DNA of 64,000 nucleotides. Source: an uncultured Lachnospiraceae bacterium. GTDB lineage: Bacteria > Bacillota > Clostridia > Lachnospirales > Lachnospiraceae. Made by a program: the position numbers and the translations under genes. Each line of letters opens with the position of its first letter. Within the stretch, counting starts at the first letter, position 1. Shown piece after piece: positions 44,365-53,572 of the stretch. The stretch covers positions 29,531 to 93,530 of the forward strand of contig CALWBQ010000049.1 of assembly GCA_944376125.1 (NCBI GenBank). Reading direction: 5' to 3'. The notes under the pieces were generated by a model. The model was not told the origin of the DNA and did no database searches. It saw only the letters and a program-made list of their open reading frames with translations.

Positions 44365-45071
44365 CGCTTCACCTCAAATTTATAGCCAATTCCCCAGACA
44401 GTAGTGATCGCCCAGTTTTTGTGATCTTTGATCTTCTCCCGGAGACGTTTGATATGTACGTCTACCGTTCTGGTATCGCCGATATATTCGTATCCCCAAA
44501 TATTGTCCAGAAGCTGCTCTCTGGTAAAAACCTGGTTGGGGGAAGAAGCCAGAAAATATAAAAGTTCCAGCTCTTTTGGAGGCATCTCAATGGAATGCCC
44601 CATATATGTGACAGAGTAGTTGGTTAGGTTTACGATCAGATCCGGATATTCTACATAATTTCCCTGCTGTTCCAAGGAGGAGGCAGCAGGTGCCGGGGGC
44701 GCCTGATAACGGCGGAGAACCGCCTTTACCCGTGCCACCAGCTCTTTAGAATCAAAGGGTTTGATCATATAATCGTCAGCGCCCAATTCCAGACCCAGAA
44801 CCTTGTCAAAGATCTCGCCCTTGGCGGAGAGCATGATGATTGGGACTGAAGATGCAGCGCGAAGCTCCCGGCATACCTGGTAACCATCGATTCCAGGCAG
44901 CATCAGATCCAGAAGAACCAGGTTGGGTTTAAAAATGGGGAATACGCGGAGCGCTTCCTCGCCGTCCCCTACAATCTGGGTTTCATAACATTCTTTCTCC
45001 AGATAAAGGGAAATCAGCTCAGCGATATTGGCATCGTCATCTACGATTAGTATTTTTTGTTTTTCTGCCAT
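44361..45071 (-). CDS. OmpR-family response regulator
   Basis: 236 residues. Receiver domain with DDD at 11-13, phospho-acceptor D55 (LVLLDLMLPG) and the switch lysine in DDYMIKPF, then an OmpR/PhoB winged helix ending RTVDVHIKRLREKI. It acts with the coupled histidine kinase. It starts 13 bases after the mutS2 stop, with GGAGG upstream, so it may be read through from mutS2. Confidence 0.94.
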   Translation of the reverse strand: MAEKQKILIVDDDANIAELISLYLEKECYETQIVGDGEEALRVFPIFKPNLVLLDLMLPGIDGYQVCRELRAASSVPIIMLSAKGEIFDKVLGLELGADDYMIKPFDSKELVARVKAVLRRYQAPPAPAASSLEQQGNYVEYPDLIVNLTNYSVTYMGHSIEMPPKELELLYFLASSPNQVFTREQLLDNIWGYEYIGDTRTVDVHIKRLREKIKDHKNWAITTVWGIGYKFEVKR

Positions 45072-45084
45072 GGAAACCTCCTAT

Positions 45085-47496
45085 CTACTTAAATGTAACG
45101 ATTGTAACACCGGAATCACCTTCACCAAATTCACCTAAACGGAAATCTTTTACATATTTCAGCCGTTTCAGGTGCTTATGGACACCGGCGCGCAGGGCGC
45201 CGGTGCCGCGGCCATGGACGACCCGCACCTGGGGAAGGTGGGCCAGGTAGGCGTCATCTAAATATTTATCCAGCACAGGGATCGCCTCGTCGACTGTCAT
45301 GCCGATGAGGTTAACCTCCGGGGAGATCGATGCGGATTTGCTCATCTTGATTTTTCCGCTGCCGGTATTGTTACGGCCTCCTCCGGCTTTCAACCCGCTT
45401 CTCCCGGAGTCGATGTCCGGCCCGGTAATATCCTGTTCCTGCAGAAGCTCCAGATCCTTGATGTTGACCAGAGAGCGGAGGATGCCCATCTGGACGTACA
45501 GATCGCCTTTGGCGTTGGGAAGGGTGCTGACAGTTCCCTTGAGATTCATGCTGAGAACCTTGACACCGTCGCCAATTTTCAGCTTTTTCGGTGAGATAGT
45601 CTGCTTGGGACCTTTTTGTTTGGGCGCCAGCTTTTCGCTGGCAGATTTTAACTGTTCCCGCAGCTTAGAGCGCTCAGCTTCCAGGGCCTTGCGGTCGATG
45701 CCGGAACTGGCGGCCAGCTTATTGATGTTTTTGATGGTCTGGTCGGCTGTGTCCTTGGCTTCCTGCAGGATGCGCTGGGCCTCCTCAGAAGCATTTCGGA
45801 GCAGCTTTTCGCGGCGCTCTTCCAGGCGCTCTTCTTTCTGGGTCAGCCGGGCCTTCAGCTGGGCAACTTCGTCTTTGTAAGCGGCCAGCTCCGCCTGCTC
45901 TTTCTCAATGGTCAGGCGGCTCTCTTCCAGATGAGCCAGAAGATCCTCAAAATCTTCCTGACTGCTTTCAATATGGGTCTTTGCATCCTCGATAATATAG
46001 TCAGGGAGGCCCAGCTTTTTGGAGATGGCAAAGGCATTGCTCTTGCCGGGAATTCCAATCAGCAGCCGGTAGGTGGGCCGCAGAGTCTCCACATTAAACT
46101 CACAGCAGGCGTTCTCTACGCCTGGGGTAGTTAAAGCGAAGACTTTCAGTTCACTGTAGTGGGTGGTCGCCATAGTCCTGCATTTCATATTGTGCAGGAA
46201 GGTGAGGATTGCAATAGCAAGGGCTGCGCCCTCAGTGGGATCCGTCCCCGCGCCCAGTTCATCAAACAGGCACAGGGAGCGAGCATCTGCCTCCGCCAGG
46301 ATTCGGACGATATTGGTCATATGAGCAGAAAAGGTGCTCAGGCTCTGTTCGATGCTCTGCTCGTCCCCGATATCAGCGAACACATCATCGAAAACGCCAA
46401 GTTCGGAACCGTCAAAAGCCGGAATGTGGAGCCCGGCCTGCCCCATCAGGGTAAAAAGTCCCACTGTTTTCAACGACACTGTCTTGCCTCCGGTGTTGGG
46501 GCCTGTGACAATCAGCAGATCAAATTCACCGCCCAGGCGAATGGTGATCGGCACAACCTTTTGAGGATCCAGCAGGGGATGCCGGCCATCCTTGATGTGG
46601 ATATACCCGCGAGTATTAAATTTGGGCTCGCTGCCATTATAGTGGCGCGATAGGGCGGCCCGGGCAAAGATAAAGTCCAGCTGGGCGAGAACCTTCTGGT
46701 TCGTCCGGAGCTCATTGATATAAGGAACCGCCTGGCTGCTGAGCTCCGCCAGAACCGCCTCAATTTCTTTCTTTTCCTGAATCTCCAGTTCCCGGAGCTC
46801 ATTGTTCAGCCGGATGATGGCCATCGGCTCAATAAAAAGAGTAGAACCAGTGGATGACTGATCGTGGACCATGCCGGCCATCTGGTTTTTATACTCCGCT
46901 TTTACCGGCAGGCAGTACCTTCCGTCACGCATAGTAATGACCGCGTCCTGCAGATAATTGCGGCTGGAATTTAAGATGGAATTTAGCTGACTGTGGATTC
47001 TGTCGCCGATCCCCTTCATCTGGCGGCGCACACGGTGCAGACCGGGGCTGGCGTCATCACTCACCTCATCTTCTGAAAGAATACATCGTTTTATCTCGTT
47101 ATTAAAAGGGGTCAGAGGCTCCAGGGAAGCGAACAGACCCTCCAGAGAATCATCAGGGAGTTCCGATTCCTCATGGCGCCCGTAAGCCTTGGCGCGGGCG
47201 GCTGCTGTTAGCTGGGAACTGATTGCCAGCAGTTCGATGATGCTGAGAGAGCTCCCGATTTCCAGACGTTTTAAAGAGTCATTGATATCGCGAACGCCGG
47301 AGAAGGAGACACTGCCTTTCTGGCGAATTCTGGCAAGAGCATCGGTGGTCTCCGTCTGGCGCTGCACGATCTCCTCCAGACTGGAGGAGGGGAGCAGGCC
47401 GGCGCAGAGCGCTTTTCCCAAAGGGGAGACTGCGTACTCGGTCAGTTGGCTGATAATTTTATTGTATTCAAGTGTCTGCAAAGATTTTTGATTCAT
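45085..47496 (-). CDS. mutS2: MutS2/RqcU endonuclease
   Basis: ATG 47496 follows GGAGGT (803 aa); an earlier in-frame ATG at 47532 has no site. No mismatch-recognition domain; the MutS core has Walker A VTGPNTGGKTVSLKT and Walker B CLFDELGAGTDP, then a long coiled coil and a C-terminal Smr nuclease domain (QVRVVHGRGTGALRAGVHKHL). In Bacilli MutS2 splits collided ribosomes and also acts on recombination intermediates. A minus-strand TGGTATACT extended -10 lies at 47523-47531. Confidence 0.94.
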   Translation of the reverse strand: MNQKSLQTLEYNKIISQLTEYAVSPLGKALCAGLLPSSSLEEIVQRQTETTDALARIRQKGSVSFSGVRDINDSLKRLEIGSSLSIIELLAISSQLTAAARAKAYGRHEESELPDDSLEGLFASLEPLTPFNNEIKRCILSEDEVSDDASPGLHRVRRQMKGIGDRIHSQLNSILNSSRNYLQDAVITMRDGRYCLPVKAEYKNQMAGMVHDQSSTGSTLFIEPMAIIRLNNELRELEIQEKKEIEAVLAELSSQAVPYINELRTNQKVLAQLDFIFARAALSRHYNGSEPKFNTRGYIHIKDGRHPLLDPQKVVPITIRLGGEFDLLIVTGPNTGGKTVSLKTVGLFTLMGQAGLHIPAFDGSELGVFDDVFADIGDEQSIEQSLSTFSAHMTNIVRILAEADARSLCLFDELGAGTDPTEGAALAIAILTFLHNMKCRTMATTHYSELKVFALTTPGVENACCEFNVETLRPTYRLLIGIPGKSNAFAISKKLGLPDYIIEDAKTHIESSQEDFEDLLAHLEESRLTIEKEQAELAAYKDEVAQLKARLTQKEERLEERREKLLRNASEEAQRILQEAKDTADQTIKNINKLAASSGIDRKALEAERSKLREQLKSASEKLAPKQKGPKQTISPKKLKIGDGVKVLSMNLKGTVSTLPNAKGDLYVQMGILRSLVNIKDLELLQEQDITGPDIDSGRSGLKAGGGRNNTGSGKIKMSKSASISPEVNLIGMTVDEAIPVLDKYLDDAYLAHLPQVRVVHGRGTGALRAGVHKHLKRLKYVKDFRLGEFGEGDSGVTIVTFK

Positions 47497-47558
47497 AAAA
47501 TACCTCCAATTAGCCTGTATAAAGTATACCATAAAATCAATAATTTACTATCTTTTTC

Positions 47559-47587
47559 TTGCATAAAAACCATGAAAACCTTATAAT
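47559..47587 (+). promoter_or_regulatory. Promoter of the HtrA-like gene
   Basis: TTGCAT (47559-47564), a 17-base spacer and TATAAT (47582-47587). Confidence 0.7.
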
Positions 47588-47617
47588 AGGAATAGGCCGT
47601 CTGAAGGAGGTAATCTT

Positions 47618-48955
47618 GTGCCGGACAGAAACAGCCACGAAGAACCAAAGAACAATGAGACGAAGGAAAAACGTCAGTTTATAAAGGAAACGATTGTAAA
47701 GCCACCAAGAACCCGGAGGCAGATGGCGGCAAGAGCCATGGCCCTTCTGTTTTCTGCGGCTTTTTTTGGTATCATCGCGGCAGTGACGTTTGCGATTACT
47801 GCGCCTTTTGCCAGGAGATACCTGACAGATGAGACGACGGAATCGCCGACCGTGACCGTGACGATCCCAACAGACTCTGAAACAGTTCCCTCTGAGCCAG
47901 AGACCACAGCCGTACAGATTGAGGAAGAGTTTCCTTCGGAGGAAGACCTGGAGGAACTGATTAGGAATGAGATAGAGGCTTATCAGTTCAATGAAAATGA
48001 TTTGAAAACGCTCTTCGGCAATTTGAGGACAAATGCGGAGGAAGCAGGACAGGGCATTGTCACCGTATACTCTGTTAAACATCAGACAGACTGGTTCAAC
48101 AATCCGGTAGAGACGGCGGGCCAGTATTCCGGTGCAGTGATTGCGACAACGCCATTGGAATACCTGATCCTGACACCCATTGAGGCGGTATCTGGGGCAG
48201 ACTCCATCATGGTTACCACGGAGGGGGATGAGATGGTATCCGGCCAGCTCATCGGCTCAGACAGCGTGGCGGGATTAGCTGTCATCAGCATTCAGATGAC
48301 CGATTTGAGTCAGGAGGCGCTGGCAGACATGACGGTTCTGGAGTTGGGAAATTCTCACACAGTCCGTCAGGGAGACCTTTTGACGGCCATTGGAAGCCCT
48401 GCCGGTTATCCGCGTTCTATCGGCTACGGTATGGTTTCTTATATTCGGAGAGATGTCCAGGTCACCGATGGAATCAGCAGGATTTTTTATGTAGACGCTC
48501 CGGGAAATGCGGAAAAGGGCACGTTCCTTGTCGATATGGATGGCCGGATTGTAGGCTGGACGACCAGCGACTACCAGCCTGAGGGCAGCAGCCGGGTGAC
48601 AGCGGTGCGGGCTATATCCGATTATAAGTCTATTTTGGAAAAATTATCCAACGGAATTCAAGTTCCATACTTTGGAATAATGGGACAGGAGGTCACCGCT
48701 CAGGAGAACGAAGATGGACGCCCAGCAGGGATTTATGTAACCCGTTCGATTGATGACAGCCCTGCTTACCAGGCAGGGATTCAGGCTGGTGATATCATTA
48801 CAGAAGTGGGCGGCAGGCCAGTGGAGACAATGACAGAGTGGAATGAACAATTGGATGCTTTAGAAGCGGGACAGACAGTGACCGTGAAAGTGGAGCGCTT
48901 CGGAAGAGAAGAATATACAGAATTGGAATATCCAGTAACCATAGGAGCCAGGTAA
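47618..48955 (+). CDS. HtrA-like membrane protein with PDZ, catalytic triad missing
   Basis: GTG start after AAGGAGGT; 445 residues. One membrane anchor (residues about 42-65), an acidic Thr/Glu-rich linker, a chymotrypsin-like double barrel of HtrA type (residues about 140-335) and a PDZ domain (about 350-440; GIYVTRSIDDSPAYQAGIQAGD). All three catalytic positions differ: TNxHVV reads TPIEAV, the NDLAV aspartate reads GLAV, and GNSGG reads AEKGT. It should therefore be a pseudoprotease or a ligand sensor. Divergent from mutS2. Confidence 0.8.
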   Translation: MPDRNSHEEPKNNETKEKRQFIKETIVKPPRTRRQMAARAMALLFSAAFFGIIAAVTFAITAPFARRYLTDETTESPTVTVTIPTDSETVPSEPETTAVQIEEEFPSEEDLEELIRNEIEAYQFNENDLKTLFGNLRTNAEEAGQGIVTVYSVKHQTDWFNNPVETAGQYSGAVIATTPLEYLILTPIEAVSGADSIMVTTEGDEMVSGQLIGSDSVAGLAVISIQMTDLSQEALADMTVLELGNSHTVRQGDLLTAIGSPAGYPRSIGYGMVSYIRRDVQVTDGISRIFYVDAPGNAEKGTFLVDMDGRIVGWTTSDYQPEGSSRVTAVRAISDYKSILEKLSNGIQVPYFGIMGQEVTAQENEDGRPAGIYVTRSIDDSPAYQAGIQAGDIITEVGGRPVETMTEWNEQLDALEAGQTVTVKVERFGREEYTELEYPVTIGAR

Positions 48956-49034
48956 TAGCACCTGGCTCTCTTAACGCCGGAGATTTTGCGGCGGTAATGC
49001 TAATCTTGAAGAGTTGGAAAGGAGAATTAGGAAA

Positions 49035-49985
49035 ATGAAGTATATCAACATGTTTCGGGAAGGGATGCACGTTTCAGAAGTATATTTATGCAAAAACAAA
49101 CAGATCCAGCTGACCAAAAACGGCAAAGAGTACGGCAATCTGGTACTTCAGGACAAAACCGGAACTATAGACGGAAAAATATGGGATCTAAGCTCCCCTG
49201 GCGTTGGGAATTTTGAGACCATGGACTATGTCTATATAGATGCGGATGTCAATGTGTTTCAGGGGAGCAACCAGCTCAACATCCGCCGGATCCGCAAGGC
49301 AAGAGAGGAGGAATACATTCCTGCCGATTACCTGCCGGTGTCCAAAAAGAACATTGGAAAAATGTATGAGGAACTGACGGCGATTATCAAATCGATCAAG
49401 AATCCTTACCTGAACAAGCTGGCCAGCAGCTTCTTTATTGACGATCAGGAATTCGCCAAGACATTTCAGTTCCACTCCGCTGCCAAAAGCGTCCACCACG
49501 GTTTTGTAGGCGGCCTTCTGGAGCACACCCTGAGCGTCACCAAACTGTGCGAATATTACGCGTCTTACTATCCGGGCATCAACCGGGATCTGCTGATAAC
49601 GGCGGCTATTTTCCACGACATCGGCAAGACGAAAGAGCTTTCCGTATTCCCGGAAAATGACTATACAGACGACGGACAGCTTCTGGGCCACATCGTCATC
49701 GGCACGGAAATGGTGGGAGCCCGGATCCGCACTATGCCCGGTTTTCCGTCCCGCCTGGCGGCCGAGCTGAAGCACTGCATTCTGGCTCACCATGGCGAAC
49801 TGGAATTCGGCTCCCCCAAAAAGCCGGCTCTGATCGAGGCCCTGGCGCTGAATTTTGCAGACAATACAGATGCAAAGATGGAAACAATGCTGGAGGCATT
49901 GAACGCCGGAGGAGACAACACAGGATGGCTGGGTTACAACAAGTTTCTGGAAAGCAACATCCGCAAGACCTCCGGAAGCAAATAA
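49035..49985 (+). CDS. yhaM: 3'-5' exoribonuclease YhaM
   Basis: AAAGGAGAA precedes ATG 49035 (316 aa). The N-terminal OB-fold (QLTKNGKEYGNLVLQDKTG) is followed by an HD domain: HHGFVGGLLEHTLSV, IFHDIGKTKEL with the HD metal pair, and HCILAHHGELEFGSP. YhaM degrades single-stranded RNA and DNA from the 3' end. It precedes rlmD by 27 bases in the same direction. Confidence 0.9.
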   Translation: MKYINMFREGMHVSEVYLCKNKQIQLTKNGKEYGNLVLQDKTGTIDGKIWDLSSPGVGNFETMDYVYIDADVNVFQGSNQLNIRRIRKAREEEYIPADYLPVSKKNIGKMYEELTAIIKSIKNPYLNKLASSFFIDDQEFAKTFQFHSAAKSVHHGFVGGLLEHTLSVTKLCEYYASYYPGINRDLLITAAIFHDIGKTKELSVFPENDYTDDGQLLGHIVIGTEMVGARIRTMPGFPSRLAAELKHCILAHHGELEFGSPKKPALIEALALNFADNTDAKMETMLEALNAGGDNTGWLGYNKFLESNIRKTSGSK

Positions 49986-50012
49986 CACAATAGACGGCAG
50001 GATTGTGAATAT

Positions 50013-51665
50013 ATGGAGATTATGAAAAAAAATCAGGAATTTATCGTTGAGATAGAGGACATGAGCGAGGAGGGCGCCGGGATTGGAAAAACCGACGGCT
50101 ATACCTGGTTCATCAAAGACACGGTAATCGGAGATGTAGTCCGGGCTGGGGCCATGAAAATGAAGAAAAATTACGGCTTCGCCCGGTTGGTGGAAGTGAT
50201 CACCCCTTCCTCCGCCAGAGTTGAGCCCAGATGCCCGGTGGCCAGGCAGTGCGGCGGCTGTCAGCTCCAGGCTATGGATTACCATGCCCAGCTGGCTTTC
50301 AAAGAAAAGAAGATTTATAACGATCTGTGCCGCATCGGCGGCCTGAAGGACTTTAAGCCGGAGGACATGGAACCCATCATCGGGATGGAAAATCCCTGGC
50401 GCTACCGGAATAAGGCCCAGTTTCCCTTGGGAAAAGACAAGAACGGCCGGATCATCACCGGCTTTTACGCAGGCAGGACTCACGCCATCATCGAGCAGGA
50501 GGACTGTCTTCTGGGAATAAAAGAAAACCAGAAGATCTTGCAGATCATAAAGGCATTTATGGAAGAATTCCGGATCGAGCCTTACGACGAGGCCGCCCAT
50601 CGGGGTCTGGTTCGCCACGCCCTCATCCGCAAGGGCTTCGCCACCGGGGAGCTGATGGTCTGCCTGGTTATCAACGGCCGCAGGCTGCCCCACAGCCAGG
50701 AATTGGCGCAGCGCCTCCTGGAGATTCCAGGAATGACCAGCATTTCCTACAATATTAACACCGAAAAGACGAACGTGATCATGGGCCGGGAGGTAGTCAG
50801 CATCTACGGTCCCGGCTATATCACAGACCTGATAGGCCCCATCCGCTACCAGATATCGCCCCTGTCATTTTACCAGGTCAATCCCGTCCAGACCCAGCGC
50901 TTGTACCAGACTGCCCTGGAGTTTGCCGGACTTGCCGGGAATGAGAATGTCTGGGACCTCTACTGCGGCATTGGTACTATCTCTCTCTTCCTGGCGCAGA
51001 AGGCCAGGAAAGTCTGGGGCGTCGAGATCATCCCCCAGGCCATCGAGGACGCCCGCGCCAACGCCAGACTTAACGCCATCGAGAACGTGGAGTTTTTCAC
51101 AGGCAAGGCTGAGGAAGTGCTCCCTGCCTGGTACGAGGCCAACCATATGCCCGCAGACGTAATCGTAGTGGATCCGCCCAGAAAGGGCTGCGACCCCGTC
51201 TGCTTGGACACGATTGTGAAGATGCAGCCCCAGAAGGTAGTCTATGTGAGCTGCAACTCCGCCACCCTGGCCCGGGACGTAAAGTACCTGGGGGAGCGGG
51301 GGTATGAGGTTAAGAGAGTCAGGGGATGCGATATGTTCCCGGGCGGAGTGCATTGTGAGACGGTTGTCTTGCTTTCCAAGGGCGAGGTCGACTCAAAAAA
51401 GATTCGGGTTGAGTTCTCTTTGGAAGATATGGATATGTCCGAATTTCAGGATGGGGCAACCTACACGCAGATCAAGGACTATGTACTGGAACATAGCGGA
51501 TTAAAGGTGTCTAACCTGTATATCTCACAGATTAAGCGGAAATGTGGGATTGAGGTTGGCAAGAACTACAATCTGCCAAAATCCGAAGATTCCAGACAGC
51601 CCCTGTGTCCGCCAGAAAAAGAGAAAGCAATCCGAGAAGCATTCAAATATTTTGGGATAATCTAA
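50013..51665 (+). CDS. rlmD: 23S rRNA uracil-C5 methyltransferase with element-supplied C-terminus
   Basis: 550 residues. N-terminal TRAM domain, iron-sulfur cysteines in CPVARQCGGC, SAM site NVWDLYCGIGTISLFLA, DPPRKGCD and catalytic VSCNSATLARD. Canonical RlmD proteins end about ten residues after HCETVVLLSK (residue ~456); here about 95 more residues follow (from GEVDSKKIRVEF), containing ATYTQIKDYVLEHSGLKVS and CPPEKEKAIREAFKYFGI. This extension is typical of genes whose 3' end was replaced by an integrated element. The start is uncertain: ATG 50013 or 50022. Confidence 0.88.
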   Translation: MEIMKKNQEFIVEIEDMSEEGAGIGKTDGYTWFIKDTVIGDVVRAGAMKMKKNYGFARLVEVITPSSARVEPRCPVARQCGGCQLQAMDYHAQLAFKEKKIYNDLCRIGGLKDFKPEDMEPIIGMENPWRYRNKAQFPLGKDKNGRIITGFYAGRTHAIIEQEDCLLGIKENQKILQIIKAFMEEFRIEPYDEAAHRGLVRHALIRKGFATGELMVCLVINGRRLPHSQELAQRLLEIPGMTSISYNINTEKTNVIMGREVVSIYGPGYITDLIGPIRYQISPLSFYQVNPVQTQRLYQTALEFAGLAGNENVWDLYCGIGTISLFLAQKARKVWGVEIIPQAIEDARANARLNAIENVEFFTGKAEEVLPAWYEANHMPADVIVVDPPRKGCDPVCLDTIVKMQPQKVVYVSCNSATLARDVKYLGERGYEVKRVRGCDMFPGGVHCETVVLLSKGEVDSKKIRVEFSLEDMDMSEFQDGATYTQIKDYVLEHSGLKVSNLYISQIKRKCGIEVGKNYNLPKSEDSRQPLCPPEKEKAIREAFKYFGII

Positions 51666-51689
51666 CATCCCGTAAAATGGAGGTTTCTT

Positions 51690-51938
51690 ATGGATAGATT
51701 GATTTCTTGTGAGTTTAACATGGATACCGCTTGTGTGGAGCTGAAATTCTTTGATGGCAGCATGATTGCCATTGATACCATCGCCGTGGAGAATGAAGTT
51801 GCTGACAATATGTATCAGCGGTCAGAGCTTGACTATCTGATTTACACTGACCCGATTGGATATGCAGACTTGATTTTGAACGGCAATCCTGAAACCTATT
51901 TGAAAACTGTAACTGAATATAAGCCTTTAGAAAGCTGA
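51690..51938 (+). CDS. DUF6061-like small protein
   Basis: 82 residues, mostly beta strands: VELKFFDGSMIAIDTIAVENEVAD and SELDYLIYTDPIGYADLILNG, cited in part. It belongs to small proteins recurrent in Firmicute integrative elements (I believe DUF6061). Function unknown. GGAGG precedes the ATG and a terminator follows. Confidence 0.6.
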   Translation: MDRLISCEFNMDTACVELKFFDGSMIAIDTIAVENEVADNMYQRSELDYLIYTDPIGYADLILNGNPETYLKTVTEYKPLES

Positions 51939-51947
51939 TTATTTTGC

Positions 51948-51979
51948 CGCCCGTGGGAGATATCTCACGGGCGATTTTT
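51948..51979 (+). terminator. Terminator after the small element gene
   Basis: CGCCCGTG (51948-51955) pairs with CACGGGCG (51966-51973), then ATTTTT. Confidence 0.85.
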
Positions 51980-52002
51980 ATGAACAAAAACGCACATTTG
52001 TA

Positions 52003-52031
52003 TTGACCGAATCGGTTATTCGTGATATAGT
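52003..52031 (+). promoter_or_regulatory. Promoter of the TetR-ABC operon
   Basis: TTGACC (52003-52008), a 17-base spacer and TATAGT (52026-52031), overlapped and followed by TetR operator palindromes. Confidence 0.8.
52006..52016. promoter_or_regulatory. TetR operator 1
   Basis: ACCGA, A, TCGGT: palindrome over the -35 and start of the spacer; same core as operator 2. Confidence 0.7.
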
Positions 52032-52037
52032 ATAGCA

Positions 52038-52058
52038 AAATAACCGAATCGGTTATTT
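52038..52058. promoter_or_regulatory. TetR operator 2
   Basis: AAATAACCGA, A, TCGGTTATTT: a perfect 10-bp inverted repeat around the expected transcription start, just before the tetR ribosome site. Confidence 0.85.
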
Positions 52059-52071
52059 GTTGGAGGTTATT

Positions 52072-52683
52072 ATGGAAAAATTTTTAGCACTTTCTGACGA
52101 AAAGCAAACCTTAATTAGAAATGCAGCACTATCTTGCTTCTCTCAGCATGGATACGAAAAAGCATCGATTAACGACATTGCAAAAATGGCGGGCATCTCT
52201 AAGGCATCCCTTTTTCAATATTTTGGTACAAAGCAAAACCTCTATGAATATCTGGTTGAACACAGCAGCACACAAATGAAAGCAGCTTATCAGGAACAGG
52301 CGTTATATGCAAACGCAGATTTCTTTGATCGTGTACAGCAAGCCATAATCATGAAGATAGATAATTTGAAAAAGAATCCCTATATCGCCGCTTTTATTAT
52401 AAGTGTTGCAAAAGAGCCATCCATTGAAATTTCGGAGCACATTAAGGACTTAATGCAAGAAGGTGAAAAACACTTGCATGATCTGATGCTCCGTGATGCC
52501 GATCTGGTCAAATTCAAGCATCCCGAAGATGCGCCACTACTGTTCCGCACATTGATGCATATTGGATACGGTATTGTAGACGAGATTGAAGGTGTGTCAG
52601 ATTTTGATAGAATCGTGTGCGAAATGGAGAATATTCTGAAAATGTTAAAATATCATTTCTACAAGGAGGAATATTTATTATGA
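52072..52683 (+). CDS. TetR-family repressor of the ABC operon
   Basis: TGGAGG precedes ATG 52072 (203 aa). N-terminal TetR helix-turn-helix: NAALSCFSQHGYEKASINDIA, cited in part, and GISKASLFQYFGTKQNLYEYL. The C-terminal 150 residues are the helical ligand domain. Two palindromes in its promoter imply autorepression. Its TGA overlaps the ATPase ATG by four bases. Low GC and A-rich codons set this operon apart from the upstream chromosome. Confidence 0.9.
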   Translation: MEKFLALSDEKQTLIRNAALSCFSQHGYEKASINDIAKMAGISKASLFQYFGTKQNLYEYLVEHSSTQMKAAYQEQALYANADFFDRVQQAIIMKIDNLKKNPYIAAFIISVAKEPSIEISEHIKDLMQEGEKHLHDLMLRDADLVKFKHPEDAPLLFRTLMHIGYGIVDEIEGVSDFDRIVCEMENILKMLKYHFYKEEYLL

Positions 52684-53561
52684 AACAAGCGGTGATAATG
52701 TTAGATGGACTGACAAAAAGTTATGGAAAGCACAGAGGTATTGAAAATCTCACATATTCCGTTCTGCCGGGCGAAATCTTTGGTTTTATCGGTCCTAATG
52801 GTGCTGGTAAAACAACAACAATTCGCACTTTGATGGGCTTGCTCAAACCCACAAGCGGCAATGCTACGATTTTCGGCCTTGATTGTACGCAGCATGCTGC
52901 AGAAATCGCAAAGAACGTGGGATATCTTCCCAGCGAGAATTGCTATTATAATAATTTGAAAGTGAAAGAGCAGTTACAATATACTGCAGATCTGTATGGT
53001 GTTAACTGCCATGACAGAATAGAAGAACTGGCTGAGAGACTGAATCTGGATTTGTCCAGAAAAATCGGAGATTTGTCTTTAGGCAACAAAAAGAAAGTTG
53101 GCATCGTGTCCGCTTTACTACCTTCTCCAAAACTTCTGATTCTGGATGAGCCTACCAGCGGCCTTGATCCACTCGTCCAACAGACATTCTATGAAATTCT
53201 TCGAGAAGAAAACAGCCGTGGAACAACCATTCTGTTTTCCTCTCATGTGTTGAGCGAAGTGCAGAAGCTATGTGATCGTGTATGTATTCTGAGAGAAGGT
53301 CGTCTCATTGCTATACAGTCCATGAAGGAATTGCGTGAAAACGGGTATAAAAAGATTTCGCTTTCCACCGAGGAGCCTGTCCCTGCGCAGTTCTTCGACA
53401 TCCCAGGAATTGCCAACCTGGAACAGAATCAAAATTCCATTTCTTTTATGTTTAATGGCAATGTTATGACCATCATGGAAAAACTACATAAACTACCTTT
53501 GGTTGATATTCTGATTGAAGAACCGTCTTTAGAAGAGATCTTTCTTCATTATTACGAATGA
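52680..53561 (+). CDS. ABC-2-type transporter ATPase
   Basis: AAGGAGG precedes ATG 52680 (293 aa). Walker A GPNGAGKTTT, signature LSLGNKKKVGI (a variant of LSGGQ), Walker B KLLILDEPTSGLD and the switch histidine in LFSSHVLSE. It powers the two permeases encoded next. Such exporters confer resistance to peptides or lipophilic drugs in relatives; the substrate here is unknown. Confidence 0.92.
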   Translation: MKQAVIMLDGLTKSYGKHRGIENLTYSVLPGEIFGFIGPNGAGKTTTIRTLMGLLKPTSGNATIFGLDCTQHAAEIAKNVGYLPSENCYYNNLKVKEQLQYTADLYGVNCHDRIEELAERLNLDLSRKIGDLSLGNKKKVGIVSALLPSPKLLILDEPTSGLDPLVQQTFYEILREENSRGTTILFSSHVLSEVQKLCDRVCILREGRLIAIQSMKELRENGYKKISLSTEEPVPAQFFDIPGIANLEQNQNSISFMFNGNVMTIMEKLHKLPLVDILIEEPSLEEIFLHYYE

Positions 53562-53572
53562 GAGGTGACACT

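Noticed and set aside
49188..50693. 501-codon minus-strand frame
   Set aside because: Antisense to yhaM and rlmD, both with full family motifs; no ribosome site.
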